Shown here: in pieces, positions 1 through 8,334 of the stretch
Layout of the letters: each line of letters opens with the position of its first letter
Position numbering within the stretch: position 1 is the first letter of the stretch
NCBI GenBank assembly: GCA_963717985.1
Contig: CAVQYC010000002.1
Location: 496,001 to 560,000, forward strand
Length of the DNA: 64,000 bases
Reading direction: 5' to 3'
Origin: BOG-1155 sp963717985
GTDB taxonomy: Bacteria; Desulfobacterota; Syntrophorhabdia; Syntrophorhabdales; WCHB1-27
Translations under genes and position numbers: made by a program
Notes under the pieces: generated by a model
Told to the model about the DNA's origin: nothing
Database searches by the model: none
Seen by the model: only the letters and a program-made list of their open reading frames with translations

Positions 1-878
1 TGGTAACGAAGCGTCTCGGGTTTTCCACTCCGTAGGATCGTGACCTCAAAATCGGTGGCATTCTTCAATGACTCATAGACCGTGCTCATGTCTGCGGCGG
101 AGCCGAGCTTATGGCCGTTCACTTCTTGAAGGGTATCGTTAGGAGCAATGCCCATCTGTTGCGCGATGCTTCCTTTGTCGACAGCGACAATCTTTACTCC
201 CTCGGGAGACGGCTTCACTGCCACTGAAGACATGATCATAGTATTGTCCGCCCTCAACCGTTCCGCTAGAGATTTCGAGATTCTGGTGACCGAACCCTGT
301 CTTTTTATTTCTTTACCGGGATTGACCTTGCCGATAGCCGGTTTTGCCGCGGCCACGCCTGCCGCCCGCTGGTAGGCGGGCGAGAAAAGCTTCAAGACAA
401 CACCGAATTCCTCTTTTTCAATCCTTACCGAATCCTTCCCGATCTCTTTGAGGGCGAGACCTTTTTCGATGACGTCTCCCGGCTCGTAGACCCACACGCC
501 CTTTTGCCCGCCCAGGTCTATGACCGCGTAGTTGTCCCGCTTCCGCGGACTCAGCATCACCCCTTTGAGCACCATGGTTTTGACGATGGCGGTCAAAGCC
601 TCTTCCTCAATCTCCTTTTCCGTTTTTGGCTTGGGGATTTCTACCTGAAGCCTCGCGCGGAAAAGGTTCCTTTCGGTGATGGCCTTGTAATCGGGTTCCG
701 CAAGAGCGGCGGCTTGCACGGACGCAACTGCCCCGGCCGCGGATGTCGCTCTCACCGGCGGGCTGTCCGGTACCCTAAGGAAAGAGGCATTGACGGCTAT
801 CAGCACAATGATCGCCGCAACCACACCCGAAACGGTAGAAATGCCAGAGACGATGAGTTCCTTTTTCTCATATCGCAT
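1..878 (-). CDS. gspC: Type II secretion system protein GspC (3' end beyond the window)
   Basis: The reading frame is open from the ATG at 878 to the left edge, 292 codons. GspC is the inner-membrane clamp that links the secretion platform to the GspD secretin in the periplasm. One membrane segment lies at about residues 9-28. It is followed by a Pro/Ala-rich linker, the conserved ITERNLFRA stretch of the homology region (about residues 68-76) and a C-terminal PDZ-like domain (MGIAPNDTLQEVNGHKLGS, about residues 240-260). The last visible residues are PETLRY, so little is missing. It lies downstream of gspJKLMN on the same strand but is separated from gspN by a 361-bp gap, so it may have its own promoter. 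Secretin and ATPase genes probably follow off the edge, which is inference. Confidence 0.85.
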   Translation of the reverse strand, partial: MRYEKKELIVSGISTVSGVVAAIIVLIAVNASFLRVPDSPPVRATSAAGAVASVQAAALAEPDYKAITERNLFRARLQVEIPKPKTEKEIEEEALTAIVKTMVLKGVMLSPRKRDNYAVIDLGGQKGVWVYEPGDVIEKGLALKEIGKDSVRIEKEEFGVVLKLFSPAYQRAAGVAAAKPAIGKVNPGKEIKRQGSVTRISKSLAERLRADNTMIMSSVAVKPSPEGVKIVAVDKGSIAQQMGIAPNDTLQEVNGHKLGSAADMSTVYESLKNATDFEVTILRSGKPETLRY

Positions 879-1239
879 AGCTTTCCGCAGCTTAAGATTT
901 TCCTACGATCTTACTTCATCCTCCGATCTACCGTTTTCATGCCTTGCCGCTCCCACATCAATCATCAGATGAAAAAACCGGAGTTGCAAAAGAGAGCCTT
1001 TCTTTCAGCACTATTAATGAACTATAAGGCGTCTCTTCCGTGCCTATAGTAACACCATCCTTTGAACTTTGTCAAACAACGGCGGGGCGCATTTGCCGGG
1101 GCTTAAAGCGCCCCTTTAGACGGCCCGTAAAGGCGCTGCATAAGGCCCACGGAGCCCTCCCTTTACGCCTTTTATCGTATAAGTCTTATAGGACTTAAGC
1201 GACCTATAGGACTTAACCGACCTATAGGACTTTAAGACC
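879..1239. other. Intergenic region between gspN and gspC
   Basis: This stretch holds no gene that I can support; the plus-strand frames here are shadows of gspC or low-complexity. It contains GC-rich inverted segments around 1080-1165 and a block of TATAGGAC-type repeats at 1176-1235. The gspC promoter presumably lies here, but I see no convincing -35/-10 pair. Confidence 0.5.
1176..1235. repeat. TATAGGAC-type interspersed repeat, copy 1
   Basis: The block begins CGTATAAGTCTTATAGGAC and then repeats CGACCTATAGGACTTAA-like units twice. The core CTTATAGGACCTATA-type motif is nearly palindromic. Related blocks sit at 10684-10730 and 52541-52582, all between genes. Confidence 0.7.
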
Positions 1240-2166
1240 CTACCCCTTCTTATGCTGTACACTGCTGCCACCGGGGGTCAGAGGCGCATTTACCGGGGCT
1301 TTAGCGCCAGCCGCCATCCCGGCATCCGGCGCCGAGATGGCGACAACCGGCGCCGCCTGACTTCCGGTTACTGTAATAACGCCTTTCCCTTGAAAAGGGA
1401 AAGACTTTGAGAGTACCTGATAAGAGAGCTTCAGGTCGACGCCGTGGTCAGGCTCTCCCGGTTGCACCACACCCGCGCCGGAGAGCGCAATCACCTCGCT
1501 CGTAAGCGTGAGCTTGTTGATGTTGAGCCTTGGCCCGTCTATTTTCCCCTCGACGACAATCTCCTTGTAAGGGATGATCAGCCGCGGCATGTTTTTTACC
1601 TGAAGGCCCTTGATCTCTCCGCCCCTGATGTTGAGCCGGAAAACGCCGGTCTCCTTGTCAGGTCTGCCGGCGGGCGTTTCCTTCCTTATCACCCCGTCAA
1701 GGATACCGCTCATGCCGTTGAACCAGGGGAGGGCGCCGTCGGGGCATTTGCCGATATTCACCCGATCGAGCTTGAGGGATATGTTCGGGTCGGAAGGACC
1801 GATGAAGGGGATCCCCTCCACCGTGCACCGGAGTGTCCCTTCATAGAGGGCGGCTTTGGAGTAAATGGTAACTTTTCCCTTCAGCAACGAGAGCGGATTC
1901 CAGAAGATATCGACATTCGATAATTCGAAAGGCGCCATTTGTATTGCGCTCGCATCGGGTCGAAAGAGAATCCTCGATACCTTGATCCCCATCAACTTCG
2001 TGGTCACGCCTTCCATGGATACCGCAGCCCTGCCGTTGCCCACCACGTTCTGCAGGGCTATCTTGAGCGCCTTTTGATAGGGGAAAAACAGGTAGATGAC
2101 GAAGGCCATGACGAATATGCCCCATGCCACGACGCCGGAAAAAAAGAGGACTTTTCGGTTACCCAT
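1240..2166 (-). CDS. gspN: Type II secretion system protein GspN
   Basis: A 308-residue protein with one N-terminal membrane segment (about residues 8-28) followed by a periplasmic beta-rich domain, the usual layout of GspN. GspN is an accessory inner-membrane component whose role in the secretion machine is not well defined. The C-terminal tail (about 275-308) is Ala/Pro-rich and probably disordered. Its start overlaps the end of gspM by 8 bp, so the two are translationally coupled. The family call rests on position after gspM and overall architecture, since GspN has few invariant residues. Confidence 0.75.
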   Translation of the reverse strand: MGNRKVLFFSGVVAWGIFVMAFVIYLFFPYQKALKIALQNVVGNGRAAVSMEGVTTKLMGIKVSRILFRPDASAIQMAPFELSNVDIFWNPLSLLKGKVTIYSKAALYEGTLRCTVEGIPFIGPSDPNISLKLDRVNIGKCPDGALPWFNGMSGILDGVIRKETPAGRPDKETGVFRLNIRGGEIKGLQVKNMPRLIIPYKEIVVEGKIDGPRLNINKLTLTSEVIALSGAGVVQPGEPDHGVDLKLSYQVLSKSFPFQGKGVITVTGSQAAPVVAISAPDAGMAAGAKAPVNAPLTPGGSSVQHKKG

Positions 2167-2680
2167 TGGAACGCCTCTCTATGACGGTGGCCTGCATGTC
2201 CACGGACGTGGGGTTTGCCGCAGGCACAGAGAGCCGCAATTTGCTTATGTACAGGCCGATGTTGTCCGCAGACCTGACAAAAGCGATGACCTCTCCCAGC
2301 GCCGCGCCTGCCACTTTCACGTCCACGGCCATAGGCTGCCCTCCTTTATCTTCCCTGGTGGTTACGGGCTGCAGCGCAGTGAGCGTGCCGCCTATGAAGT
2401 TCTTTGCGACCATCTCCTCGACCACGCCGAGGGAGATAGTCGCGCGGTTTTCAACTTTTTTTGATACGGCCTTTTCAAAGGCGCGCTTCTGCGATTCATA
2501 CACGTCCTTGAGCTGGAGCGCTTCAGCGTAATCCTTTTGCTTGGACTGTATTTTCTTTTCAAGAGTACGTGCGTCTTCACTCAAGAAGTATGCGTAAATC
2601 GCCGAAATGACGAAAATGGACGAAAAGGCCAGGACATATACGCTCTGCGGGACAGCCGGAAAGCCGTCGAGGATCTTCAT
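2159..2680 (-). CDS. gspM: Type II secretion system protein GspM
   Basis: A 173-residue bitopic protein: a short cytoplasmic N-terminus, a membrane segment at about residues 14-34, a coiled coil (about 38-75, rich in Lys, Glu and Gln) and a small ferredoxin-like periplasmic domain. GspM pairs with GspL in the inner-membrane platform. Its ATG overlaps the gspL stop by 4 bp and its end overlaps gspN by 8 bp. The assignment rests on architecture and gene order, as sequence conservation in this family is low. Confidence 0.78.
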   Translation of the reverse strand: MKILDGFPAVPQSVYVLAFSSIFVISAIYAYFLSEDARTLEKKIQSKQKDYAEALQLKDVYESQKRAFEKAVSKKVENRATISLGVVEEMVAKNFIGGTLTALQPVTTREDKGGQPMAVDVKVAGAALGEVIAFVRSADNIGLYISKLRLSVPAANPTSVDMQATVIERRSNG

Positions 2681-3978
2681 AGCTTACCCCTTAGTTTGAA
2701 TTTCACCTGCTTACCGGCGGCAAGGTCAAGGTTTTGCATCTCCACCTGCGATACGCCTTTCACCTGTTCGAGGGCTGTCTTGATCTTTTCAACCGAGGCA
2801 AAGGAGGTGGTGGTCCCGGAAACGGTAAACTCCTTTTCATCCGAGGCAAATTCGTTGAGCTTGACATCAAGATCAGGCCCTATCTTGCTGCTGACCTCGT
2901 TCAATACGGAGAGAGGGCTCGTCACGGCCGCTACTGCACCGGGCCCCTTTTCCAGCAGCCTGGTCTTCTCCCGGAACATCCTGATCGGGTCCTTTATTGG
3001 GGGAGATTTGGGGAATGAGAGGCGGTAGATCCGGTTGGGCTCGGAGACGAGGTACTGGTAAGTCCGCTCCTTGAGATAGTAGTCGAGAAAGAAGAGACCT
3101 GCCGCTAGAAGGCCGCACGCGGCGAGGCCGGCGGAGAGATGGAGGGCTGTTTTCGTGGACAGAAAGAGGTACCGGCCCCCGTTCCCCGTGAGGTTGAGCT
3201 GGCCCTTTGGCCTGAGTGAAAGGAGCGCGGCGCCCACGGCCGGCCACAGCCATTCAGGGGCTTCTTCATTCTTGAGTATCTTCTTCAAAGACGGCATTTC
3301 GATGTCTATGTGAAACATCTCCTCAAGGTCCTGCTTCTGTTGCACCGCATCGACGCCGTCGCTCACCATTACATAGGCGCGGGGGCTATCCGCCCGCCCG
3401 CCGGTTATGTCCTTCATGGCGTCACGCAGAGAATCCGATTGGGGCGAGTAGAAAAATTGTCTGAGATAATTGAGACGATTGTCCTTGAAGCCCATGATCA
3501 CCATTGTGTCTCCGTTCTTGTGGAGAAAGACGAAATCTCCCTGGTGGATCACATTGAACCATCTGAGGGCGTGGAGGACCGCAATGCTCTGCACGGTAGT
3601 AATCCGAAGGCGCTTCGATCGGCTCAGTTCTTCGGAAAGCGATTTGGGGATTGCTGCCGCAAGCACGCTCCCCTTCGTGGTCTCCACAAAATCTATTGTC
3701 AGGTCGTCCGCGGAGGCAGGCAGTCTCTCTTCAAGCTCACTGCGGATCACAAGTCTGATCTTCCGTTTATCAGAGAAGGGAAAACCCAGGTTGAACAGAT
3801 ATGCCGAGCCGTTTTCAACTGCAGCGCCGTAGCCGTCCTCTTTGAGGACTTTTATCAACTCGTCGAGGCTTCCCTCTTCGAGGATTTCCAGGTCAGTTAT
3901 CTCTTTTTCCCGGACGGCAAGGGTGACTCCGTGCCAACCTCCGTTTTGCTGGACAATGGCCGCTCCTTTTCTTTTCAA
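2677..3978 (-). CDS. gspL: Type II secretion system protein GspL (PilM/PilN-like)
   Basis: A 433-residue protein with a PilM/actin-like cytoplasmic domain (about residues 1-260), one membrane segment (about 280-300) and a periplasmic PilN-like ferredoxin fold (about 310-433). GspL connects the cytoplasmic ATPase GspE to the pseudopilus machinery. The gene overlaps gspK and gspM by 4 bp on each side (ATGA type), which supports one co-translated operon. The cytoplasmic domain is degenerate as an actin fold, as is normal for GspL. Confidence 0.8.
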   Translation of the reverse strand: MKRKGAAIVQQNGGWHGVTLAVREKEITDLEILEEGSLDELIKVLKEDGYGAAVENGSAYLFNLGFPFSDKRKIRLVIRSELEERLPASADDLTIDFVETTKGSVLAAAIPKSLSEELSRSKRLRITTVQSIAVLHALRWFNVIHQGDFVFLHKNGDTMVIMGFKDNRLNYLRQFFYSPQSDSLRDAMKDITGGRADSPRAYVMVSDGVDAVQQKQDLEEMFHIDIEMPSLKKILKNEEAPEWLWPAVGAALLSLRPKGQLNLTGNGGRYLFLSTKTALHLSAGLAACGLLAAGLFFLDYYLKERTYQYLVSEPNRIYRLSFPKSPPIKDPIRMFREKTRLLEKGPGAVAAVTSPLSVLNEVSSKIGPDLDVKLNEFASDEKEFTVSGTTTSFASVEKIKTALEQVKGVSQVEMQNLDLAAGKQVKFKLRGKL

Positions 3979-5162
3979 AACTCCCTCCAGGAAATGGTTG
4001 TTACGGCTGTGCCGGCTCTCTTCAAAAGGGCCTCCACATTTTTTACGACATTGCCTATAGTATACCTGCTGTTGACCGTAAAGTACGCAGAGTTTACCTT
4101 GACGAGGTGTGCCTGTGTCACCGCTGCTGCCTGGTCCTGGCTTATCTTGACCGCCAACGTCATATCCGCCACGTTCTTCAGGTCGTGCCCGTCGCGGTAA
4201 CTGACGAGGTCCTGTATGTCGCTTTGACTCATGGGCTGGGCAAGGCTGTCCGTCTTCGTGCCGAGCACTGCGTACAGGACCTGGATCGGGGCTGTGTTGA
4301 GGTTCACCCCGCCCTCCGTGGGGGCAATTGTCAGATAACTTTTCAGGTTTTTGTCAATCAGCAGTTCCTTATCGAACCCCTTGACGAGAAGGAGCTCGTC
4401 CAAAGAATCCAAAGGACCGTTCTTGCAGCGATACCCCCGTTGCTTATAATAGTCGTCCTCGGCGCCCTCAGTCCCTGTCGTGTCGTTGTCAGGGTCGAGC
4501 CAGTCGATCAGGGCATCGACGATTTCCGGCCTGCCGCCCAACTGGGTAATGAGACTCCTGAGCCTGGTGTCAAGGTCCTTGTTTAACTGATAGGTCGCGT
4601 TGCCTGCGGTTAGGGTGGTTGTACCTGTGGGTGTCGTGCCGCCTGTAGCCTGGGTGGTTGTACTTGCAGGTGTCGTGCCGCCTGTGGCCTGGGTGGTTGT
4701 ACCTGCAGGTGTCGGGCCGGCCACCGCCTGGGTGGTTGTACCTGTGGGTGTCGTGCCGCCTGTAGTCTGGGTGGTTGTACCTGCAGGTGTCGTGCCGCCA
4801 GTGGCCTGGGTGGTTTTCACGGGGGCCACCAGGTTGTTGATTGGGAGTTTGCCGTCTTCGTCCGTTACCACCACGTTGAGGATGCCGTCCCCTAGCGCCA
4901 TAGATGGAAAAGCGGCCGCCCATTTATCCGTTTTTGCATCATAGGTGGCGTCGTCCGCTTTCAGGATGCCTATGGCCCCCGCAACTCCCGACCTGGCGAT
5001 CCGAAGCGCCTGAACGGAATTTCGGAAATTCTCGGCCTGGATGAGGTTGAGCTGCACCTTTGCATTAAAGGCCAGAATGAGCGGGAAAAGCACCGCGATC
5101 ACTAGAAGGATAGTGATGAGTATAAAACCTTTCTCGTCGGTTCTTACCTTACTTACTCGCAC
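3975..5162 (-). CDS. gspK: Type II secretion system minor pseudopilin GspK
   Basis: GspK is the largest minor pseudopilin and caps the pseudopilus with GspI and GspJ. The class III leader is visible: charged residues, then KGFILITILLVIAVLFPLI with hydrophobic N-helix. I place the start at the GTG at 5162, giving 395 residues. The frame stays open up to an ATG at 5381, but that extension only reads the gspJ repeat in another frame (VRVQTKV units) and would put 80 residues before the leader. A Thr/Gly-rich insert made of five 13-residue units (about residues 118-183) interrupts the globular domain and is unusual. The conserved GspK region with INNL near the N-terminus and the helix-hairpin-helix-like part at the C-terminus are recognisable. 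It overlaps gspL by 4 bp. Confidence 0.82.
   Translation of the reverse strand: MRVSKVRTDEKGFILITILLVIAVLFPLILAFNAKVQLNLIQAENFRNSVQALRIARSGVAGAIGILKADDATYDAKTDKWAAAFPSMALGDGILNVVVTDEDGKLPINNLVAPVKTTQATGGTTPAGTTTQTTGGTTPTGTTTQAVAGPTPAGTTTQATGGTTPASTTTQATGGTTPTGTTTLTAGNATYQLNKDLDTRLRSLITQLGGRPEIVDALIDWLDPDNDTTGTEGAEDDYYKQRGYRCKNGPLDSLDELLLVKGFDKELLIDKNLKSYLTIAPTEGGVNLNTAPIQVLYAVLGTKTDSLAQPMSQSDIQDLVSYRDGHDLKNVADMTLAVKISQDQAAAVTQAHLVKVNSAYFTVNSRYTIGNVVKNVEALLKRAGTAVTTISWREF
4613..4815. repeat. 39-bp tandem repeat inside gspK
   Basis: Five full copies of a 39-bp unit start at 4613, 4652, 4691, 4730 and 4769, with a partial sixth at 4808. Each begins GGGTGGTTGTA on the plus strand. In frame this gives five variants of ATGGTTPAGTTTQ in GspK. 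Differences between copies are a few point changes, several at the second and third positions of the unit's codons. Confidence 0.9.
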
Positions 5163-6009
5163 TCTGACCACTTTGGTTTGCACTCTGACCACTTTGGTTT
5201 GCACTCTGACCACTTTGGTTTGCACTCTGACCACTTTGGTTTGCACTCTGACCACTTTGGTTTGCACTCTGACCACTTTGGTTTGCACTCTGACCACTTT
5301 GGTTTGCACTCTGGTCGGCCTGACTCTGGATAGCCTCCTCTGCGACGAATCTCCTGGGTTTCCCTTTTGCATCGGAGACATCTATCGTAACCCTTATCTG
5401 TGTCGGCATTTGTCCCGTCGCCCCTGAATCCCAGGCCTGGACCCAGTCGGACCCGTTATAAAACTCGACGAGAAACCCGGTTATTATGGTCGATACCCCG
5501 AAGACCTTCGGAGGGTAATCAACAGGGCTCTTGTCGAGGAGATCGCTCAGGTCCATCGATTCTCTCCTCACGAGGGTCTTTTCGTCATCGTCGGACAGGA
5601 TAAGCGCGTAGCCTACCCTCCGCAGCCTTTGGGGATCCGTCGCGGACAAGGCGTTGGTAACGAACTCCAATTCCCCGAAGGAACTATTCCGGATCACGGT
5701 ATTCTTGCCCATGAGAGTGTACGGGGTGGGACTGATGGAACGAATGTCCCTCTTTATTAATTCCGAGAGTGTCCTGCCCGTATCCAGGGCATCCTGGCTC
5801 TCTGTGGCCGCATCGACGGACCGGTTTATGGAAAAGTAAGTCCAATAGACTATGGTGAGAAGAAGGGCCGACAGGGCGATGGCAAGAATGACCTCGACCA
5901 GCGTAAAGGCCCCGGCCATGCCGGTTTTACGCGGCAACACCGCCCCAATTGCACTGCCCCTTATCGCCGGACTCGCTTCTCTTTTTATTGTAGCACAGCC
6001 CGCCTTCAT
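5149..6009 (-). CDS. gspJ: Type II secretion system minor pseudopilin GspJ
   Basis: A 286-residue minor pseudopilin. The prepilin peptidase site is clear (GMAG before AFTLVEVILAIALSALLL, about residues 30-51), followed by the hydrophobic helix and a GspJ globular domain. The leader of about 33 residues is long; an internal ATG sits at residue 31 but would leave almost no leader. The last ~55 residues are low-complexity QSANQSG heptads encoded by a 21-bp repeat, an unusual tail that probably hangs off the folded domain. The stop lies 11 bp inside the likely start of gspK. Upstream, the DUF192 gene abuts it with no gap. Confidence 0.85.
   Translation of the reverse strand: MKAGCATIKREASPAIRGSAIGAVLPRKTGMAGAFTLVEVILAIALSALLLTIVYWTYFSINRSVDAATESQDALDTGRTLSELIKRDIRSISPTPYTLMGKNTVIRNSSFGELEFVTNALSATDPQRLRRVGYALILSDDDEKTLVRRESMDLSDLLDKSPVDYPPKVFGVSTIITGFLVEFYNGSDWVQAWDSGATGQMPTQIRVTIDVSDAKGKPRRFVAEEAIQSQADQSANQSGQSANQSGQSANQSGQSANQSGQSANQSGQSANQSGQSANQSGQSASK
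5160..5313. repeat. 21-bp tandem repeat at the gspJ/gspK junction
   Basis: Seven exact copies of a 21-bp unit (CACTCTGACCACTTTGGTTT plus G on the plus strand) run from 5160 to 5306, with a partial copy to 5313. The unit length is a multiple of three, so copy changes keep both gspJ (QSANQSG) and the overlapping open gspK frame (VRVQTKV) in phase. Confidence 0.92.
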
Positions 6010-6507
6010 CTACCTGCCTTTTTCAAAGGTAACGTAGTCGCCGAACTTTATGCGATATTTTTTCACAAACCCCTGATTCACTTCGATTGCATGCCGAGCG
6101 TTCACGCGGGAGGTATAGACAGGGCAGGCGCCTGGGTCCTCTCCGGGGCAGGGCGCCATGTTTTGCATATCAACGATCCTGAATGCCTCGTCGAGAAAAA
6201 TGACGGTCAAGGGTATGCGGGTGTGATACATCCAGAAAGCCTGGCGCGCGGACTCCTCGAAGGAGAATAGCATAGCCTCCAGCTCGCCCATCGATGTCCG
6301 GTACATAAGCCCCTTGGATCTTTCCGCAGGTGTTTCGGTCTCTTCCGCCGATACCGAGACCCCTGACGGCATAAACGTGATCTTTCGCTTTGCCGCTCTC
6401 GTTGTCGCGGCTGACAAGGCAGTGAAAAAGAAGCAGAGCGCCATTACCACCGCGATAGACGGCAGCCCGACTTCTATTCGGGACCAGGCCCTGTCCTTTT
6501 GTCTCAT
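6010..6507 (-). CDS. Secreted DUF192 family protein
   Basis: The protein has 165 residues from the ATG at 6507, which has AGGGG about 9 nt upstream. A signal anchor lies at about residues 12-32. The DUF192 core follows, with RSKGLMYRTSM and AFWMYHTRIPLTVIFLD. DUF192 proteins are small exported or periplasmic proteins of unknown biochemical role. The gene ends one base before gspJ, so it may be the first gene of the secretion operon or read with it. The open frame continues upstream to 6639 but that part reads like something else. Confidence 0.82.
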   Translation of the reverse strand: MRQKDRAWSRIEVGLPSIAVVMALCFFFTALSAATTRAAKRKITFMPSGVSVSAEETETPAERSKGLMYRTSMGELEAMLFSFEESARQAFWMYHTRIPLTVIFLDEAFRIVDMQNMAPCPGEDPGACPVYTSRVNARHAIEVNQGFVKKYRIKFGDYVTFEKGR

Positions 6508-6749
6508 GGTCTTCCCCTTTTTTTGCTTTGTCGCAAGATTCCTTCTTATGGAGGTCATAGCAACAAGTATACCACCTAAAACCGGTCCGATAAAGGACGT
6601 GGCTGCCGCGGCCGATTGGTACAGCGCCACAAAGCGCAAGCGGTTCCCCGAGCTCCTTGATTTCTGGTGGCCGAGACACTAGGTTTAAGAATTCGGAGGG
6701 CAACGGAAAAGAATAGCAACGCGCATCAAACCGGTAAGGAGTGTGGCAT

Positions 6750-6965
6750 ATGAGAGAGGTGCAACAAAGCTCCAAAGGATATGTGTCAAGCCCCGAACTC
6801 TACCGCATTCTGGCCACGAGCATATCGATTTTCGACTCCGCGATCACTTTGCTGGGAGAGCCGTCAACATGCGGGGTGAGCTTGCCCGGCCCCGCCCAGG
6901 TCGCATGCATCAGGTATATCTTGCATTCCCTTGGGATCGGAGAAGACGCGCCTGATTTCTTTTGA
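6750..6965 (+). CDS. Small hypothetical protein (71 residues)
   Basis: The ATG at 6750 has an AAGGAG at 6736-6741 at good spacing, and the residue mix looks like a folded protein (SPELYRILATSISIFDSAITLL). I recognise no family and see no membrane segment or motif. The overlapping frame starting at 6743 lacks a ribosome binding site and is Arg/His-rich, so I prefer this one. It is not part of an obvious operon. Confidence 0.42.
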   Translation: MREVQQSSKGYVSSPELYRILATSISIFDSAITLLGEPSTCGVSLPGPAQVACIRYILHSLGIGEDAPDFF

Positions 6966-7151
6966 TGAAGAGTGCAGTCCTTTCAGGACCGGGCAGCCAT
7001 GTCTCCTTGGACAAGACACGTCTTATAGGACGAGACAACGTCTTGTACTGCAAGACTGGAGGTTTTGCAGGCAGAGAAAGCGTCTTTAGGACAAAAGGCG
7101 GAATCCTTGATGAGCCGTAACAATTCCACGGACAGTCCGGCGTCATTTATT

Positions 7152-7167
7152 TGGCACAGTTCTTGTA
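7152..7167 (+). promoter_or_regulatory. Candidate sigma-54 promoter
   Basis: TGGCACAGTTCTTGTA matches the -24/-12 pattern TGGCAC-N5-TTGC with one mismatch (GT for GC at -12). It lies 35 bp before the ATG at 7202. No enhancer-binding site was identified. Confidence 0.4.
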
Positions 7168-7201
7168 AAAGTGTAAGAGAATCTGACAGTAAGAGGCAAT
7201 C

Positions 7202-7678
7202 ATGGAAAAAAGAAAGACAATGAACGTGCTCCTTTATTCAACCGGTGATGCGGGAGAACGGCTTCAGGAGATGGTCCGGAATCTGGTGCCGAAGGACAAG
7301 CTTGAGGTTTACAGGACCCTCGATGGTTTTTCCGAAAGGCTGCGGAAACCGATGGATGATATACCTGTGGCCGTTATCCTGGCCGCAAGCGAGGACGACC
7401 TTTTGACCATCCTTTCCGTTAGTCATTTACTGTACGACGTTCGTTTCATATTAATTCTCCCTGACAGGGATGATCCTACGGTCGCAATCGGTCATAGCTT
7501 GAGACCGCGTTTTCTCGGTTACAAAGACAGCGATTTCAGAGAAGTTACGGCTGTGTTGGGCAAGATGATCGGCGGGTTCTACTATGGCCGGAGGGCCAGG
7601 GACTCAGGTGCCGGTCAGGCGTACCCGGTACGACACATTGTCGGACATCAGCCACATTACGAGAAACTCGCTTCGTAA
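7202..7678 (+). CDS. Hypothetical protein with a receiver-like alpha/beta layout
   Basis: A 158-residue protein. Alternating strands and helices (NVLLYSTGDAGERL, PVAVILAASEDDLLTIL, VRFILILPDRDDPTVA) resemble a degenerate response-regulator fold, but I see no clear phosphoacceptor Asp and Lys set. The start follows AAGAGG at about 6 nt. It stands alone between a candidate sigma-54 promoter and a convergent RRM gene 5 bp after its end. The function is unknown; the fold suggestion is inference. Confidence 0.65.
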   Translation: MEKRKTMNVLLYSTGDAGERLQEMVRNLVPKDKLEVYRTLDGFSERLRKPMDDIPVAVILAASEDDLLTILSVSHLLYDVRFILILPDRDDPTVAIGHSLRPRFLGYKDSDFREVTAVLGKMIGGFYYGRRARDSGAGQAYPVRHIVGHQPHYEKLAS

Positions 7679-7683
7679 ACCGG

Positions 7684-7956
7684 TCAGTATTTGTTTCTGT
7701 AACCCCCCCGGTCCTGTCTTGGCTTTTGAGGCTTGGCTTCTTCAATTCTCAAGGCCCTTCCCTTGAAATCGGCACCATTAAGTGCCTTTTGTGCCTTCTC
7801 CGCGTCTTCGGAGTTGGACATTTCAAGGAAGCCAAACCCTTTTCCCTCAATCACGTTCGCCTGCTTTACCTCGCCGTACTGAGAGAACAACTCCTTCAGT
7901 TCTTCGTTCGTCACAGAGTAGCTCAGGTTGCCCACATACAGCTTGCCGCCGTCCAT
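7684..7956 (-). CDS. RNA-binding protein with a single RRM domain
   Basis: A 90-residue protein that is essentially one RNA-recognition motif: RNP2 is LYVGNLSY (residues 6-13) and RNP1 is KGFGFLEM (about 43-50). The short basic Gly/Arg tail ends RQDRGGYRNKY. Bacterial single-RRM proteins of this size occur in cyanobacteria and deltaproteobacteria, often linked to stress or cold response. The start has GGAGG nearby (GGGAGGAGCAACC before ATG). It converges with the gene ending at 7678. Confidence 0.9.
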   Translation of the reverse strand: MDGGKLYVGNLSYSVTNEELKELFSQYGEVKQANVIEGKGFGFLEMSNSEDAEKAQKALNGADFKGRALRIEEAKPQKPRQDRGGYRNKY

Positions 7957-8334
7957 GGTTGCTCCTCCCTAGGGTTTTTCTATTAATTGCGTAATCAACG
8001 ATCATACGGACGCAGTCTCGCAATAGCCGGGCATTTCTCGGTAGTTAAAAGTTGATCGCTACACATCTTTCTTATGGAATTATAAGTCCCGTTCTCGACG
8101 ATATCAAGGCCTGGTGAAAAAATTACCGGTCCTGAACGCTTTCACCACGCATATTCTTTGCACGGAACATGCAACAATTCACCTCCCTGTGCCTTGTCCA
8201 CGTATACTGCTTGACCCTGAGCCGTAATTCTTCTATATTACTTTAGCACCGCGTGGGGGGGTTTTCTTAAGGATGGCGAGTTTTCCGGCATGTTTTTTTC
8301 CGATATCTGCCCCAACGGGTGAGGAGATAAGGGA
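7957..8334. other. Divergent intergenic region
   Basis: No gene is supported here. It holds the leader of the RRM gene on the minus side and the sensor kinase promoter on the plus side. A GC-rich G7 run lies near 8254. Confidence 0.5.
8211..8239 (+). promoter_or_regulatory. Sigma-70-type promoter for the sensor kinase
   Basis: TTGACC at 8211-8216 and TATATT at 8234-8239 are separated by exactly 17 bp. The histidine kinase ATG lies 96 bp further downstream. Confidence 0.55.

Noticed and set aside
504..1049. Long plus-strand frame in the gspC region
   Set aside because: It is antisense to gspC, is His/Arg-rich and has no ribosome binding site; the minus strand gives clear GspC motifs.
5160..5313. 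CRISPR-like array
   Set aside because: The 21-bp units are contiguous and identical with no spacers, and they encode the GspJ tail.
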